Shown here: one piece after another, positions 10,140 through 20,255 of the stretch | Numbering within the stretch: position 1 is the first letter of the stretch | Layout: each line of letters opens with the position of its first letter | Assembly: GCA_905250115.1 (NCBI GenBank) | Contig: CAJNOI010000079.1 | Location: 91,260 to 155,259 of the forward strand | From: Adineta steineri | Taxonomy: Eukaryota; Rotifera; Eurotatoria; Adinetida; Adinetidae | Reading direction: 5' to 3' | Length of the DNA stretch: 64,000 bases | Notes under the pieces: model-generated | The model's input: only the letters and a program-made list of their open reading frames with translations | What the model was told of the DNA's origin: nothing | The model's database searches: none | Program-made: the position numbers and the translations under genes

Positions 10140-10720
10140 AATCGCGTTGAGATGCGTTTGAATAAGTCTCATTGATCGCGTACAAACGCACTTTAACTAA
10201 CGATCGCGTTCAACCGCGTTCGAAAAATGCATACAATTGCGTCTAGGTGCGCTTCTATACAAGATCGCGTTCAGATGCGTTTGGATATTTTGTATAACTG
10301 CGTATAGACGCGTTCAAGTATGCGATTGCGTGTAAACGCATTTCAACATACTTTACCAACCGCTTGTAAACGCAGTTTAATTTAATGCCGCGTCCAAACG
10401 CGTTCGACGATTTTCTATACCTGCGAACCTACGCGTTAACATATGCGACTGCGTGCAAACCCATTTCAAAAACTTAATCAACCGCTTGTAAACGCGATTT
10501 TGTTGACCCTCGCGTTCGGACGCATTGAAAACTTCTTTGAGCTGCGTCTAAAAGCGATCATATACACGATCGCGTCTAAACGCAAATTGAAATTATTTCC
10601 TTTTTGCGTTTGTATGCGTTTGTTCATACATACGCGTCTAAACGCAGGAAAATTCAGTTTTAACCGCGTCTCACTGCGTTTTTCAATGAGAAACGCGATT
10701 ATACGCGTCTATTCTGCGTT
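10140..10720. repeat. GCGTnnAnACGC short-palindrome array, right block
   Basis: About 20 diverged units of the same motif as at 8430-8690 (GCGTTCAACCGCGTTCG, GCGTATAGACGCGTTC, GCGTCTAAACGCA) over 580 bp. The reading frame 10443-10745 across it is made of repeat units and is not a gene. Confidence 0.75.
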
Positions 10721-10759
10721 TCATGTTTACATGGGTAGAATATAGCTTCGAATATGCTC

Positions 10760-11765
10760 TCATCTTGAGGGTAAGTGTGAGTGTGGATATTGATTCATTT
10801 TTTTTACCCGCACCCACACCCTCAAGATCAATAACTCACGATGATTTTCTTGTTGTATAGTTGAGATTTGTAATGAATTCTTATGTTTTAATCTATCAAT
10901 AAATTTAAAAATAATTTTAATAATTAATGGAGAAAATAATCGAAGAATAACATTAATTCCACCGATAAGACTGATAATACTAGTCTTTTTTTCATAAGTA
11001 AATGAACAAGATGAAGGTTTACATTTTTCATAATAAATTGAGTATGATGAAGAGAAATTCCATTTTTCAATCATAATTTCATTAAAAATTATTTCAACTG
11101 ACGTATTTGGAGAATATCGACTAGATAATCTTGAATTAAGTGGAGTTATAGAAGGGAACATTGGAAGTTGTGCTGTATTGACAGCTATTCGTAATTGATC
11201 TAAACAAGTTTTTTCAAACCAACACATCAATGATGATTTCAATACAGAATCCATAATCGAACAGCCGAATCGTATACTATCAAGATTCCAATCCATTTTA
11301 AAAAAATTTTCCACCAAATCATCAAGGCTAACAACAAGTTTATTATCTATATCACATGTTGAATCAAGAACACAATAACATTTATCACCGCTTGTATTCA
11401 GAGTATACATAGCCTGCGTTACGATCACTGTAGCATATGTTCCATTTGGCCAGTACCATAATACTAAAATACTGATTACTATGAAGTAATTCATTATTTA
11501 AAGACATTCGATAAAGATATTCAGTTTTTGTTAGTTGAATAAACGTATTTATTGATGAATTTATTTGTGAATAAAATAAATTATTTGTTAAAATTTGAGC
11601 ATGAAAAAATGTTGTTGATAAAAATCGATTAATTTCATTATTAATTATTATTTTAGCAATATCACAAAATGTTTCTAATGTTTGAAAATATGATGGAGCA
11701 AATGATAAAAAATCAATATATGCATTAGAAGTATTATAATGAAGAAAACTTTCCCTAGTCGAACA
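10760..11765 (-). pseudogene. Truncated, frameshifted paralogue of the two-TM Cys-rich membrane protein
   Basis: Two overlapping minus-strand frames (11765-11385 and 11494-10760) match successive parts of the protein at 7025-8413. These are the ETFCDIAKIIINNEINRFL helix, then GDKCYCVLDSTCD, FGCSIMDSVLKSSL, YYEKCKPSSCSFTYE and the second TM (ISLIGGINVILRLFSPLI). Continuity needs a one-base frame change between about 11460 and 11495. The N-terminal ~150 residues, including the first TM and the CPC motif, are missing. The coding similarity begins right after an AAGATCTT-repeat junction (11765-11920). The 3' end runs into a TGTGGG hairpin. It is a dead gene copy. Confidence 0.75.
10762..10828. 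repeat. TGTGGG-type hairpin, canonical full-length copy
   Basis: The copy runs from ATCTTGAGGG to CCCTCAAGAT, a perfect 10-bp terminal inverse, with GT-rich and CACCC-rich arms and a T-rich loop. It overlaps the 3' end of the truncated membrane-protein gene and creates its last ~20 codons. Confidence 0.85.
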
Positions 11766-11920
11766 TCTTGTAAGCAAGATCTTGGCCAAGATCTTAGGAA
11801 CAGATAAGTGAACAGATCTTGAAAAAATAGGTACAGATAATTTGATTATCTTGTACACAAGATCTGTGACTAGATCTTAGGTACAGATTGCTAAGATCTT
11901 ATGTACAGGTTGTTAATATT
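11765..11920. repeat. AAGATCTT/GTACAGAT repeat junction element
   Basis: About 155 bp built from AAGATCTT palindromes and TAGGTACAGAT-like units (CCAAGATCTTAGGAACAG, TAGATCTTAGGTACAG, TAAGATCTTATGTACAG). It sits exactly between two genes that have both lost the ends facing it: the 5' end of the membrane protein on the left and the 3' end of the DUF3684 gene on the right. No clear target-site duplication was found. Confidence 0.6.
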
Positions 11921-13335
11921 ATTAGAGCATTGTAATAGTTATCTGATCTATTGTGTGAACTATGGTTGATTGTTTGATCGTAGAAACATCGAGCAATTTG
12001 TCCAACAGTTGAAAGAAGTTCTTTATTCCATTTGGCAATGTATGGATCTTGTAGATTGAGTTCTTGACGTTCGACAGTTGGAATAAAATGGCTGTAGACA
12101 TGCATTCCTATACCAATCGATTGATGTGTTCCAAGTCCAATAAATATAAATCCTGATGGAATAATTTCATTATCAACAAATTTTAATGGGAGGATCCGTT
12201 CGAGAATTTGACTATTTAGATTCTTATCAACTAACGATGACTGTAGTTGTTGTTGTTTAACAATAGTCTAAAGAAAGAAAAAAACAATAGAAAAATGAAA
12301 AACAAAAAAAAAGAATTTGTCATTCACATTAAATGGTACGAATAAAAGTTGAATTTTGATACTAGATGGTAAACGTTTCAAAATACGTTCAATATAATTA
12401 TGAAATTGCTGATCAACATTGACACTAGCTTCGACAGTTATATGACCAAGAACAATGGATGCAGTATTATCAATAGTAATAACTTGTTCTGTAACAACAA
12501 ATGAATCAATATGTAACATATGATTAATAGAAGACTGTGGTTTAAATGTAAATGTATTATGAATTGATGGATTATCATATTTGTTTTTAGATATATGAAA
12601 GACAGTTAATGAATTGATTGTTATGACAAGATTCATAATATGTCGTGTGAATGAAAGAACTATTTATAGGGTAAAATAAAACAGAAGTAGAGAATTGGTT
12701 TTTATTTTTTACTAAATTCTTTTACCTTTGGCAAAATAAGCTTTCAATTCAGTTAAATTGATTGTGGACATAACTTTCTTTGTTTCTTCGCTATTATTTA
12801 AATTTTATTCGATGCATAGAGTGGGTTTATCTCGCATTTTAAGAATAATTGAAGTTTCATTGATTTTTTCTTGAATTGATAGTTTATCATGTCGATATAA
12901 CAATTGATCGCCTTTCCAAACAAATTTCATATACTCTTTTCCAGATTTAATCATTGGTTCATTGGTATATGCAAATACAGAGAAAAATCCAACACCAAAT
13001 TGACCAACTGATTGAGGATCTGTATTTCCTTCGGCAATAGTAGCAACACGTTGCCAATCAGTTTCCGAGAAGATCTTACCATTGTTTATCATACGAAGTT
13101 CAGTGATTGTTTGAGCATGAAAATCTGTCTCTTTTGATAATGATGAAGATGGTGCATTGCATTTAATTTGCAAATGGAAGGATGTTGCGTGACTATCATC
13201 CGCATTTTGAATGAGTTCTCGACAGACAACAAAATCCGATGAATATTGTGTAAGTATTTTATCAATCATCTTTCGTATATTGACACGAACTTCATGTAGT
13301 TGTCCGTTTCGTGAATCATTTAGAATTTCTGCCAT
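11899..13335 (-). pseudogene. DUF3684/sacsin-like HSP90-type ATPase, truncated and with an in-frame stop
   Basis: Exons are 13335-12726, 12659-12328 and 12267 onward, with introns of 66 and 60 bp. The N-terminus has a Bergerat ATP-binding fold: VCRELIQNADDS (Asn/Asp box) and GQFGVGFFSVFA (glycine loop). This is the sacsin/HATPase type seen in fungal and rotifer DUF3684 proteins. Later parts fit the family (INSLTVFHISKNKYD, HITVEASVNVDQQFH, GIGMHVYSHFIPTVERQEL, YIAKWNKELLSTVGQIAR). Breaks: an in-frame TAA at 12805-12807 (codon 177) that is followed in the same frame by NLNNSEETKKVMSTINLTEL, and loss of the long C-terminal part at the AAGATCTT junction. It is presumably a non-functional chaperone-like ATPase. 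Unless the stop is read through, only the ATPase lobe could be made. Confidence 0.75.
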
Positions 13336-13339
13336 ATCT

Positions 13340-14350
13340 GAAAGAGATATAAATATGAGTTCGTATATTAAAATAACTATATCATTATTCAGTTTCTTTC
13401 AACATACCTCTTATTCTATTGAAGCAAATGACAAATCTTCAAACTTCCTTAGTTTATATAGATTGCATGGATGTTTGAAAAAATATTTCAAGAATGTAAA
13501 TGGTTGAAATCTAAATTTCCAACTAATAATAAGATAGATAAGCTATATCAATATCTATCATGTGAATCATTTTATTCATCTGTAAGTTATGTTGGAAAAA
13601 ATGTTTTTATATAAATAACGATAAAGAAAGAACGACACCAAAAGATTTTACAATATTAGACCTGAAAATGAAGAATATGAACATGAGGAATAAAAAAACG
13701 CAAATAGCGATAGAAGATTCCTTTTTTTATTGATGCTTCTTGATAATAATGTCTCATATTTCATCGATAATTTATTTTTTTTTGCCTTTCTTTAGTGAAT
13801 GAGCATGGATTTACCAAAGTCATTTCTTGTACAAGAAAATGAATACTGACACCCACTCACACCTATCGACTGGTGTGATTTATTATTCACAATTATGAGT
13901 TACAGTGGGATCGGAGTTACGACGCAATTGCGTTGTAATGAAACACAGGTGATGTTACAAGAGGAAAAAAAATGATAATAAATAAGAATGCAACAACACA
14001 CACACATGCCTTGATAAAGAAAGAATAAACTGATATACTGAATACGTTTATTATTATTATGCTATTTGTTTTAAAAATATTGTCTACTGTACATGCAATT
14101 CTAATCATCTTCCATTGTAACTTCGAAACTTAATTTTATGGAGTTAGTTGTCTGAAAAACGTGTTATATGAATTGAAAATAATAAAGAATGAATGAATGT
14201 TAAAATTTTAATATTTATCTGAAATATTTATTATAACTTAGTATGTGAAATGAAAATAGATAAAATAGAAGAAAAAATAAAATAAATAAAAGATAAAATT
14301 TTGAAAGAGTTAAAGTATATAAAAGAACAGTTAATATTTTTGGCTCTTAG
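13340..14350. other. No gene seen; one weak TGTGGG-type remnant
   Basis: AT-rich spacer. At about 13849-13878 a CACCCACTCACACC stretch with a short inverse (TGGTGTG) may be a decayed hairpin copy. The frame at 13917-14108 is not supported. Confidence 0.45.
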
Positions 14351-14354
14351 TTCA

Positions 14355-15377
14355 TTATTCATGAATATTATTTAAAAATCGAACGTTTAATTGCCATGGT
14401 AAAGGACAAACAGATGGATCAATATCTAAATGATACGTTTTATTGAGACGTTCATTTGTCAAACTAAGTATTTTAGAATCACAATCGACTACCAATAAAT
14501 ATGTGTCACCAAGACCTAAATTATTTTCATATTTATCATAATCTCGTACAGCATTTCCATTGAGACAAACCAGACCATCTCCAGTCCATCCATAAGTAGA
14601 AGGAGTATTCCATAAACTATTTCTTGAATTTGCATTTTTTGATTTGATGCCAAAAAACATGCCATTGCTCCTGTAACGAAATCTATGTACTCCTGTCTTC
14701 AGTTCACCTGTGTTATATGGATCAAAATCGCGACAGTCGGGTACGATAAGGTGAAATGATTCAGTAAGATTTGTAATTTCATCAACATCTGACAAATCTG
14801 GAGGCTCATTTGGTGGAAAATCTCCATCGACGATAAGTTTTGAAATAAATGGTTCGACAAATCTTATTCGAGCAAAATCTGTTCTAAATTCTTTTATTTT
14901 ATTTTTTAAACGATGTAATTCCGCATTCCATTTTTTCAAATGTGGTTCAAGAAAGCCATCAGTTTCCATAGCTCGATGTAACATTGTTATATCAAGTGTA
15001 GTTCGACTAGGTAATAGATTTGTGTGATGTTGAAATAATTTATTTGCTTGCTCTCGAGCGTCGATAGCTGCTTGTTTAATAAGTGTCATTGATCGGATTT
15101 CCCAATCATCAATTTGTGTAAGTAGACTATCCTTTCCTGTTTTTAATATTCTCTGACGTCTACGTAATTCTTCATTCGAATTCGCATTCCATTGTTCACA
15201 CGTATTGATGAATTGTTGAAGCTCGTTTCTCAACAGCTGTCGATGACCACCAGTATCTCGCGAGCAAAAAATCTTACCACAACCAATACATTGATATGTC
15301 CCATTTGGTTTTTCGCATGTCGAACAATGTGGACAATGAGCTTCAGAAAAAACCCACAGGTGTGTATTATTGTACAT
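14355..15377 (-). CDS. B-box-type zinc finger protein with coiled coil and SPRY-like C-terminus
   Basis: The 340-aa single-exon frame uses the ATG at 15377. The longer frame to 15386 starts with TTG. Residues about 14-45 carry a Cys/His zinc-binding cluster (CSTC, then GTYQCIGCGKIFC and GGHR) of B-box type. A helical region of about 150 residues follows (ELQQFINTCEQWN, ELRRRQRILKTGKDSLLTQI, KKWNAELHRLKNKIKEF). The last ~120 residues have a SPRY/B30.2-like feel (FHLIVPDCRDFDPYNTG, HRFRYRSNGMFFGIKSK, TYGWTGDGLVCLNGNA). The order B-box, coiled coil, SPRY-like is TRIM-like without a RING. The RING is not seen, so ubiquitin-ligase activity is not implied. This is a familiar rotifer multigene type. 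Confidence 0.75.
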   Translation of the reverse strand: MYNNTHLWVFSEAHCPHCSTCEKPNGTYQCIGCGKIFCSRDTGGHRQLLRNELQQFINTCEQWNANSNEELRRRQRILKTGKDSLLTQIDDWEIRSMTLIKQAAIDAREQANKLFQHHTNLLPSRTTLDITMLHRAMETDGFLEPHLKKWNAELHRLKNKIKEFRTDFARIRFVEPFISKLIVDGDFPPNEPPDLSDVDEITNLTESFHLIVPDCRDFDPYNTGELKTGVHRFRYRSNGMFFGIKSKNANSRNSLWNTPSTYGWTGDGLVCLNGNAVRDYDKYENNLGLGDTYLLVVDCDSKILSLTNERLNKTYHLDIDPSVCPLPWQLNVRFLNNIHE

Positions 15378-15389
15378 TATTAACAAAAA

Positions 15390-16229
15390 TAAGTGTTATA
15401 AATAGAATGCTTTAGTCGAAAATGGTTTTGTGAAGCGATATAAATACTTGTCTCTACAAGACAAAATAAATTATTTTAAGAATTTTCTCTTATCATATTC
15501 GTTTGCTGAAAGATAGAAGCAAAATTTTGGTTTCTTTAACAAATAATATAGTTATATATAACTGAATTGTGGGTAAAAAGTCCCTCGACACCATTACGCC
15601 GTCAAAAAAAACCATAAGATAAAAGTTAACCATTATTTTTTTTTGCAAGCTGTGAGTTGTTGAAGATATTTTTTGAATAATAGACTATGTGATGATAACA
15701 GTATTTTTGTTATAAAGTATATACAGCTTATTACTGATAAAGTTGATAAATATACTTTTTTTAAAGGTGTCTATTCATCATTTATATTAACAAAATATTA
15801 TCTTTGCTTCTTCCTACCCTCCATAATATAGATTTTCAACAAGTATTTTTATATCTAAATAAAAATAGTATAAATGAAAAAGTATCTTGTGTTATTTTCA
15901 GAAATGTAAAATTTATTGTATTCAGTATAACTTTTCACAAACTTAAGTTTGATTGTTTAAACAAGATTCTGCCTTGTATAATGATCCGTTATTTTATTCT
16001 AACAATTATTTATATCACAGCAAATATATTTTATCTATTATCTAAAGATGATGACAAATAAAGTGTAATGAGTTGCTGTAACTTTTAGATTCTCTAAATT
16101 GAATGTATTGAAATCAGATCAGATTGAGAATCTGATAATCTAACTCTTTCAATCTATATATAGTAGATGAAGGAAAAAACTCATCACCAAATAATAGATC
16201 AGTTATTCTATAACGTATAAATTACAGCG
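15390..16229. other. No gene seen
   Basis: AT-rich spacer. The frame 15804-16061 has biased hydrophobic composition and no recognisable motif, so it is not supported. Confidence 0.45.
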
Positions 16230-16276
16230 GACAACAGATCTTGAGAGTATAAATGTTCATAATAAATCACTTCCAC
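16230..16276. repeat. Decayed TGTGGG-type hairpin
   Basis: GATCTTGAGAGT at the left and CTTCCACGCCCTCAT at the right keep the terminal CTTGAG / CCCTCA elements of the family, with weak pairing between. Confidence 0.4.
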
Positions 16277-16551
16277 GCCCTCATGTTAATCGTTGCAAGA
16301 GGTCGCCACCATATCGTCTAAATAATACATAGTATAATACTCGTTGAATATGAGAATAAGAAAAATATATTGTATTTTTGAAGGAACTATCAAATTTCGA
16401 ATAGAAAAATTTACTGAGACCTCTAAAAGTACAGTTCAAGTTCGGGTCCAAGAAGCTGTAAACCCGATGAGCTCTAACTGAAATGAACACTCGATCTTAA
16501 CGGTTCAAATTTTTCATGTCAATAACTTTATTTTCTTTTATACAGAGCAAA

Positions 16552-17440
16552 TCAAAAAGAAAATGAAGATACACATCTTAAATAAGAACTACTCATGTTT
16601 ATTCGAATTGAGACACAAATAAATATTGCATTTTGAGTATTACCAGTATGTCTTCTTTGAACAGTTTTCATTCTTACAAGGAGTTGCATAAGCGGCAGAA
16701 ATGAATGTTGGCCAAAGGTTTGACCCATCATATCGTGTATGGGTGTTACACTGGACGAGGCTTCACGAATTTTTTTAATTGGTAATTCTTTCTCCTTATC
16801 GCTTTCATCATTACTTGACAATTGAAATGATCTGAAAGATCCATAACTTGTTAAATCACGACTGTCATCACCAGGACGAGAATTCATAGATATTCAGAAA
16901 CTAAATACCATCAAATCAAATATTCTCCATATAGTTCTAGTGTACCAACGTTTAGGTTTAAATGGAATTGTATGTAAAACTATAAGCATATCTAATGAAT
17001 CGACTCCACCCATAAATTTGTTATATTTCTTGATTATTTGTGGAGCTTTGATATCAACTGTAAATCGTTTTTCTTTGTCCCAACGTTGTATTATTGTTTT
17101 CTAGTTGTGTATCTAGATGATTCAAACCTAATCATACACGTTTTGTATCTTTCCAAGCAATTACGATGCATTTATTATTGTTTGATATAAAATATTCATA
17201 ATAACCTCTTTCTTTTTGATTAAATTGTTTTTCTGTTGAAATGGCACATCCTAGTATTCTATCTGGTCATAATGTACAAGTAACTTTATATATAGAGTCC
17301 GTTTATTTTTTGATCAGTTTCGTAGACGAAAAATAATTGCCAATAAATATAGCAGAACTAATTGGAATATTTTTCATTAAATCACGAATTACCATTCCTA
17401 AAGAACCGTGCTCCTTGAGAAGTGTTTTACAATGTGAGTT
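16552..17440 (-). pseudogene. Relict piggyBac-type transposase
   Basis: Minus-strand reading in shifting frames gives consecutive piggyBac (DDE_Tnp_1_7) segments. These are GMVIRDLMKNIPIS, IFIGNYFSSTKLIK, RILGCAISTEKQFNQKERGY, CIVIAWKDTKRV, KAPQIIKKYNKFMGGVDSLD (read with frame changes), FKPKRWYTRTIWRIFDLM, and then the open frame 16887-16552 as the C-terminal region. The MGGVD catalytic-region motif is recognisable, but several frameshifts and stops (for example the TGA after KRV at about 17132) rule out a functional protein. TTAA-flanked termini were not found. The N-terminal third is missing. It is close to PGBD4-like copies in animals. Confidence 0.75.
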
Positions 17441-17453
17441 AGTTATATTATTA

Positions 17454-17472
17454 ACTTGAGGGTGTGGGTGTG
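17454..17472. repeat. Half-copy of the TGTGGG hairpin (left-arm type)
   Basis: AACTTGAGGGTGTGGGTGTG without a nearby complementary arm. The relict BEN-domain reading runs into it from the right. Confidence 0.55.
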
Positions 17473-17860
17473 TTCTCTTTGTTTTTGCCTACGTCTATAC
17501 CAGAAACCTCTGATTTAACGTTTTTCTTGAATGTGATTGAAGCAAAACAATCTGGCAGTGCTCGACGTATTTAAGAGTTAATTAATGTATCGTTTGGATG
17601 GCATTGCTTTGAATAATCTATATAATAAATGCAAATAATTTTTAAAGATGAAAAAATGACACTTACGAACAACAGCATGCATAAGAGCTTTATCAACATT
17701 GATCAATTTGAAGTTGGAAGTAGGATAAGGGTATTTGTATTTTAATATTGACCGAGCAGTCGCTGTTGGATTTTCTTGTCTTAGTTTAATTAATATACTG
17801 GAATCGATATTTATTACTTCAATAGCATTTAATGTGAGTATAGGTATTGAATCTACCAAA
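17465..17860 (-). pseudogene. BEN-domain-like gene fragment with an in-frame stop
   Basis: An exon at about 17860-17667 reads LIKLRQENPTATARSILKY, PTSNFKLINVDKALMHAV and ends at a perfect GTAAGT donor. After a 49-bp intron the frame resumes at 17617 with YSKQCHPNDTLINS and meets a TAA at 17571-17573. It then continues in frame with IRRALPDCFASITFKKNV. The pattern (K-R----TAR-I----YP, then H--V--YS--CHP-D----S--RRA) resembles rotifer BEN-domain proteins, which bind DNA. Both ends run into TGTGGG-hairpin sequence. Intact splice sites around a dead frame suggest recent decay. Confidence 0.5.
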
Positions 17861-17863
17861 ATC

Positions 17864-17893
17864 CACACCCACCCACCCACCCATCCACTCACA
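17864..17893. repeat. Half-copy of the TGTGGG hairpin (right-arm type)
   Basis: CACACCCACCCACCCACCC followed by ATCCACTCACAAG. Together with 17454-17472 it brackets the BEN-domain fragment. Confidence 0.5.
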
Positions 17894-17929
17894 AGAAAGG
17901 ACTTCCTGCATGTATAGCACTCGTGTAGG

Positions 17930-19316
17930 TGAAAACCTACTTATATAATATTACTAAGATATTATCTGGTAATCATAAATGTTTATTTTATTGGCGTACT
18001 TTTTTGTATCTATATCTTTATTTATTATGACTTATTTTTAATAAAATACACTTGTATAATATTCGCGTATAATTTGTTTTTCTTCAGAATAATGCAAAAA
18101 AAACTGAATAGTTTTAATATAAACAAGAGTATGTATGTGGGTATATATTTGTCATTGAGCTACACCCACCCCCACCCTATTAAATAAAGATGCCAGTTAC
18201 TTTTTTAATAAAAAAATATAAAATAGTAGCGCTTAGTTTTCTACTCAAAAGACAAAGAATCTTGTCAGTCTCATTAACGTTTCTAATCATTCTACATCAA
18301 TGGTTCTCACATATCATTAAAAATACGTATTTAACGAAGTATACATATGGTTGTTAGTTTTGTTACAAAAGTAACCCGTCAAAAATGACATCCGTCCAAC
18401 TATTACCATCATTATAAAATCTTAGCATGTATGCAATCAATTCAATACTCGATGATAGGAATGATACTCATTTCTACGAATTTTCAATTTCTTAATATTT
18501 CAGATCGGAAACTTCATACCGCATTTCGCAGATGAATTTAGCCATAAATTTTTATAAACAAATCAATTTGAACATTTAATTCTCTATACGACAAAAAATG
18601 TTTTGTTTGTTATAGAGGTTTCATAGTTATATTTTATATTATGGCTACCAATGTTAATTTTTTCTTCTCTCGACGTATGTATAATTTTATTTCATGTAAT
18701 AATTTCGAAAACCGAAAGTCACAAAATACTCGTTCAAACATCGCAAAAACACAATTGTGACTGTGGATTTTGTATTTCATGTACATTTCGATATAATTAA
18801 AACGAAAATAAAAAAAAAGAGGTTAGGTGTCACTTTCTTCTAAAAATTGTTTTACAGCTGATAATAGAGGTTGAATCAGCTAGATATTCAAATAATAAAT
18901 CATTACCATAAATTCTTGATTGACATGAATTCATCTATTGAATTAGTGCTATTTTGACAATACATAAATTTGACTCCATTCTAGAGTAGTCGTAAATTTT
19001 GAGGAATTTGTGGAAAACATTAAATCGTTATTTCGATATCTAATGAAGCTCGAATACCGTCTAACTATATTTTTCGCAATTTTTTCTCTCGTATAATAGA
19101 TAAACAATTGAACTATTTGACATTAACAATTAAATCTTTGTTGTCAAACTATATTGAAGATGAAAAAAAATAAAATATTAAATTATATCATGCATTCATA
19201 ATAAATTCTTCGAAATGAATACATCTATTTATTAATCAAATTTGCACTGAATATTGTTTCAGATGAATTCATTTTCACTCTTTTGATGTTTTCAAACGTA
19301 ATACAATAACTTCATC
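17930..19316. other. No gene seen; one TGTGGG-type hairpin inside
   Basis: AT-rich spacer upstream of the glycosyltransferase-like gene. It holds the hairpin copy at 18128-18179 and nothing else supportable. Confidence 0.5.
18128..18179. repeat. TGTGGG-type hairpin copy
   Basis: GAGTATGTATGTGGGT at the left, TACACCCACCCCCACCCTA at the right, loop of about 20 bp. Confidence 0.55.
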
Positions 19317-20255
19317 ATGCTATTTGGTTCATATAAAATGTTGAATTTATTGCAAAATCAAAAAGAATTGATATTAAAACATTGGAAAAGTATATTATTA
19401 AGTTTAATATTTATATTAGGATTGTGTCTAATTTCATTTTATTTTATTAATATTAATCGAAATGAAAAACCATTCATGCTCTTGTACAATACAGATGATT
19501 GGTCAAATTTCTTTCATTATTCATATAATTATAATATCAATTCATCGACACCAATTCTTTGTATCATTACCCGAATATACGAACCACAAGTTTCTTATTT
19601 TCCTGTATTTGCCTTAGCATTACTTCATACCGGTCTCGACAATATTCGCATTTATGTAACCAATACAGATAGACGAACAGATATTCGACAACTTAAACAA
19701 ACAATCAGCTTTCTTAATAAATTTGTATTGCGTAAAGATTATATTACTTTTCTTAATTTAGGTGATCCACCTCAGAGAAATGATGATGGATATGTTATGA
19801 CTAATCGTGCACTTTCTTATATTTATGAACAAAATAACCATTCATCGTCTGCATGTCAATATATCGTAGTAACAAATGGAGATAACTTTTATTCTCAAAT
19901 ATTTGGAAAAAGAATTTTACCTCATATGAAAGATGGAAAAGATATGATTGCTTGGGGTTTTGTTTCACATCATTATAAACCACATTATAAAGAATTTATT
20001 AACCAAACAAATCTGACAGTTCTTCAAATAATTGATGATGGTACTGGAAAATGTACTCCAGTGGCATTTAGGGCTGGTTTTGCTGAATTAGGATCAGTTG
20101 CATATCGATTAGCATTTTTAAAAAAACATAATCTTTATTTTAATCAACCTGATGCAAGCTATTCAGTTAGTTTAGATGGATATTTTGTGGAACAGGCTGC
20201 TCAACGTGCTTCATCATCAGTTATTTTGAAACAAACTCTTTTTTTTCATCAGTAA
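19317..20255 (+). CDS. Type II membrane protein, glycosyltransferase-like
   Basis: 312-aa single-exon protein with a short cytoplasmic N-terminus and one TM (about residues 26-46, ILLSLIFILGLCLISFYF), then a luminal domain. The luminal part alternates hydrophobic strands and helices (PILCIITRIYEPQVSYFPVF, LDNIRIYVTNTDRR, CQYIVVTNGDNFYS) in the way of a GT-A Rossmann-like fold. VVTNGDNFYS is where a metal-binding DxD-type motif would be expected, but only GDN is present. A late SLDGYFVEQ could hold an acidic catalytic residue. Proteins of this look are frequent in rotifers and are uncharacterised. The acceptor and sugar cannot be inferred, and the GT assignment is an inference from fold pattern. 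Confidence 0.6.
   Translation: MLFGSYKMLNLLQNQKELILKHWKSILLSLIFILGLCLISFYFININRNEKPFMLLYNTDDWSNFFHYSYNYNINSSTPILCIITRIYEPQVSYFPVFALALLHTGLDNIRIYVTNTDRRTDIRQLKQTISFLNKFVLRKDYITFLNLGDPPQRNDDGYVMTNRALSYIYEQNNHSSSACQYIVVTNGDNFYSQIFGKRILPHMKDGKDMIAWGFVSHHYKPHYKEFINQTNLTVLQIIDDGTGKCTPVAFRAGFAELGSVAYRLAFLKKHNLYFNQPDASYSVSLDGYFVEQAAQRASSSVILKQTLFFHQ

Noticed and set aside
10443..10745. 100-aa plus-strand frame
   Set aside because: Entirely within the GCGT-palindrome array; it is repeat sequence.
15804..16061. 85-aa hydrophobic frame
   Set aside because: Composition matches AT-rich noncoding DNA, with no neighbour exon or recognisable motif.
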